Assembly (NCBI GenBank): GCA_000231825.2
Contig: JH720293.1
Coordinates: 496,001-560,000, forward strand
Direction of reading: 5' to 3'
DNA length: 64,000 nucleotides
Source: Tetrahymena elliotti 4EA
Taxonomy: Eukaryota > Ciliophora > Oligohymenophorea > Hymenostomatida > Tetrahymenidae
In this document: positions 62,386-64,000 of the stretch, one piece after another
Position numbering within the stretch: position 1 is the stretch's first letter
Layout: each line of letters opens with the position of its first letter
Made by a program: the position numbers and the translations under genes
The notes under the pieces: generated by a model
Databases searched by the model: none
What the model saw: only the letters and a program-made list of their open reading frames with translations
Told to the model about the DNA's origin: nothing

Positions 62386-62898
62386 AATTTTACTACAAGT
62401 ATTTTGTGAATGAAAAAAAATTAATTAATTTTAAAAATTACATTATTCTATTTCATTTTTTTAAATTAAAAGTAAAATTTTTATTCAAAAAAATTTCAAT
62501 CTTTTAGACAATATTGATAAATACATAAAAAAATTAATATTAATTAATAACAAATAAATAATAGATTTTTAAATTAATTTGTGTAAGATTTAATTCGCAA
62601 GATTGGCTGATTGGTTGTTTTATTGAATGTCTATATTACCCTGATATTTTAATTAAATAATTAGAAAAGATTGAAAAATTATCACAAATAAATATAAAAT
62701 TTTTCCAAAGTGAAGGATAGCTAAAGAAAAAACAACAGGTTTTCTTTGAATTATCAATAGTAAACTAATTTTTTGAATAATTTTAAAATAAGAGACTTAT
62801 CCAAAAATTGATTTAATCTTTTGTAAATTAAGATCTACTAATTTAACTACCTTGTAAAAATAGTGAATAAAAAACAGGTTAAGTACCAACAAATAGAT
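62386..62898. other. Intergenic, no gene seen
   Basis: About 510 nt, A/T-rich, between the SRP RNA gene and the SLC44-type gene (both plus). Promoter of the latter expected at its right end. Nothing recognised. Confidence 0.55.
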
Positions 62899-64000
62899 AT
62901 GAGTAGTAAGTTACCAGATTTAGATAAAATAGAAAAAAGGGAATCTTAGGAAGAAACTCTTTCATAATAGCCTTCTGTTTCTTATAAATATAAAGAAAAT
63001 GATCCTAGTTATATGGGTGATAAAATTGGAACAGATAGAAATTTAATTCATGGACCTATAAAAAATAGAGGTATAACAGATTGTGTTTGTGCATTGCTTT
63101 TTATAGGATTTTTAGTTGGCCTATTCTTTTCTTCGATTTACTCATTTTCAGAAGGATCAACTTCTTCATATGCCCTTCCATATGATACTGATGGTAAACA
63201 AAATAATAATTTTAACATTTTAAAAATAACCAATAAATGTTTAATAGGAAATATTTGTGGAAAATCAGAGGGTTTTAAAGATTATAAATATATCTTTTTG
63301 CTAGATCCATAGTCAGGCGATTACTCTAAATCTGTATGTGTATCATCCTGCCCAACTAATCCTTAGAATTAAGAAATTGTTAAATTTAAATGCAAGTAAA
63401 ATTCTTTAATCTAGCAAGATAGCTAGAGTGGCTTATGTCAATTACCATAAGCTAAATTCTCCAGTACAACAAAATGTAAATAATACTATAAAAATTAGTA
63501 AAACTCAAATAAAATTAAATTAATAATTTATTGTTTTTCTTAAACAGATGTTACAGCATGTATCCCTGATGATGATAACTTATAGTCTAAAACAAAGCAG
63601 TATTTGTAGCCATTAGAAACTTTCTAATAGCATATGGCTGACTTATAAACCTCTTGGCCAGTTATGCTTGGATCAATATTTATTTCTCTTGCAATAGGGT
63701 ATTTTACTTTAAAATATTTAGTCGATGTTAAAGGAATTTTAATGAAAATTATTTATCATAAATAGTTATATTTATTTATTCATGATGAAAAAATTCAGCG
63801 GATGCTTAACTTGGTTTTGTATTATTACTGTTATTATATCTTTTTTAGTTGCAGGAGGATTGATGGTTTCTAATGATACTATAGGGTAATTTATTTTAAC
63901 TTTTAATAGTTAGCATAAAAAAATATTTATTAGAATTTTGAACTCTGATACAGTTGATAAAACATAAAGAGATGGAATTAAAGTCTTGGGTAGTTTTTGT
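62899..64000 (+). CDS. Choline transporter-like protein (SLC44/CTL family), 5' part
   Basis: The gene runs off the right edge. ATG at 62899; exon 62899-63698, a 67-nt intron (63699-63765, phase 2), then exon from 63766 onward. A 48-nt in-frame stretch at about 63888-63935 may be a second intron (GTAATTT...TTATTAG). The N-terminus is cytosolic and polar, then the family pattern GPIKNRGITDCVCALLFIGFLVGLFF marks the first membrane segment. A Cys-rich extracellular loop follows (CLIGNICG, CVSSCPTNP, CKQYY, ACIPDDD). Next are a membrane segment, MLGSIFISLAIGYIYLFM, then KKFSGCLTWFCIITVIISFLV. SLC44 proteins move choline and ethanolamine across plasma or organelle membranes. The Cys loop and membrane order match the animal proteins. 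The start lies in an A-rich context with TGA stops upstream. Confidence 0.88.

Noticed and set aside
62176..62409. 77-aa plus-strand frame
   Set aside because: Lies wholly inside and just past the SRP RNA gene and runs through its terminator.

Overview
The window is nuclear (macronuclear-type) DNA of a ciliate, most likely a hymenostome such as Tetrahymena or a relative. Three observations support this. Base composition is extremely AT-rich. Conserved proteins read through only if TAA and TAG are glutamine and TGA is the sole stop (ciliate nuclear code). Most genes are broken by short GTA...AG introns, mostly 47-80 nt. Standard-code ORF calling fails here; every gene below was read by hand with TAA/TAG = Gln, and exon joins were checked for frame closure (total coding length divisible by three). 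A run of exactly 100 N (9881-9980) is an assembly gap.

Layout, left to right. 1-2046: 3' part of a coiled-coil, possibly kinesin-like gene. 3267-9474: ATG16-type autophagy protein, a zinc-knuckle/SR protein like SREK1IP1, a weak small minus-strand gene, and a UBXD1-type p97 cofactor (PUB + UBX). 11631-20431: two large proteins (1286 and 1276 aa) that look like tandem paralogs of unknown function. 21319-28523 (minus): an intronless DegT-type PLP aminotransferase and two unrecognised proteins. 29088-30530 (minus): complex I subunit NDUFS8. 31364-37425 (plus): PRP4-type kinase, a HemK/PrmC methyltransferase, and an XLF/NHEJ1-like DNA repair factor. 38164-40739 (minus): a Q/N/H-rich protein. 41705-42694 (plus): a coiled-coil protein. 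43298-46030 (minus): PARG and a FAHD1-type hydrolase. 47175-51550 (plus): two tandem, related multi-pass membrane proteins. 52539-57729 (minus): splicing factor PRP38A and a large otubain-like deubiquitinase. 58502-61741 (plus): VPS16. About 62085-62385: SRP (7SL) RNA gene. 62899-end: SLC44 choline-transporter-like gene, cut by the window.

The genes are a mixed housekeeping set, not an operon or island. Themes that recur by chance or clustering are pre-mRNA splicing (PRP4K, PRP38A, SREK1IP1-like), ubiquitin/p97/autophagy/endolysosome traffic (UBXD1, otubain, ATG16, VPS16), and DNA damage response (XLF-like, PARG). No mobile element, CRISPR array, tRNA or virus-derived gene was seen. The items most worth a second look are the XLF-like protein with a Ku-binding-like tail, the otubain with a Cys-rich tail, the two tandem paralog pairs, and the SRP RNA gene.
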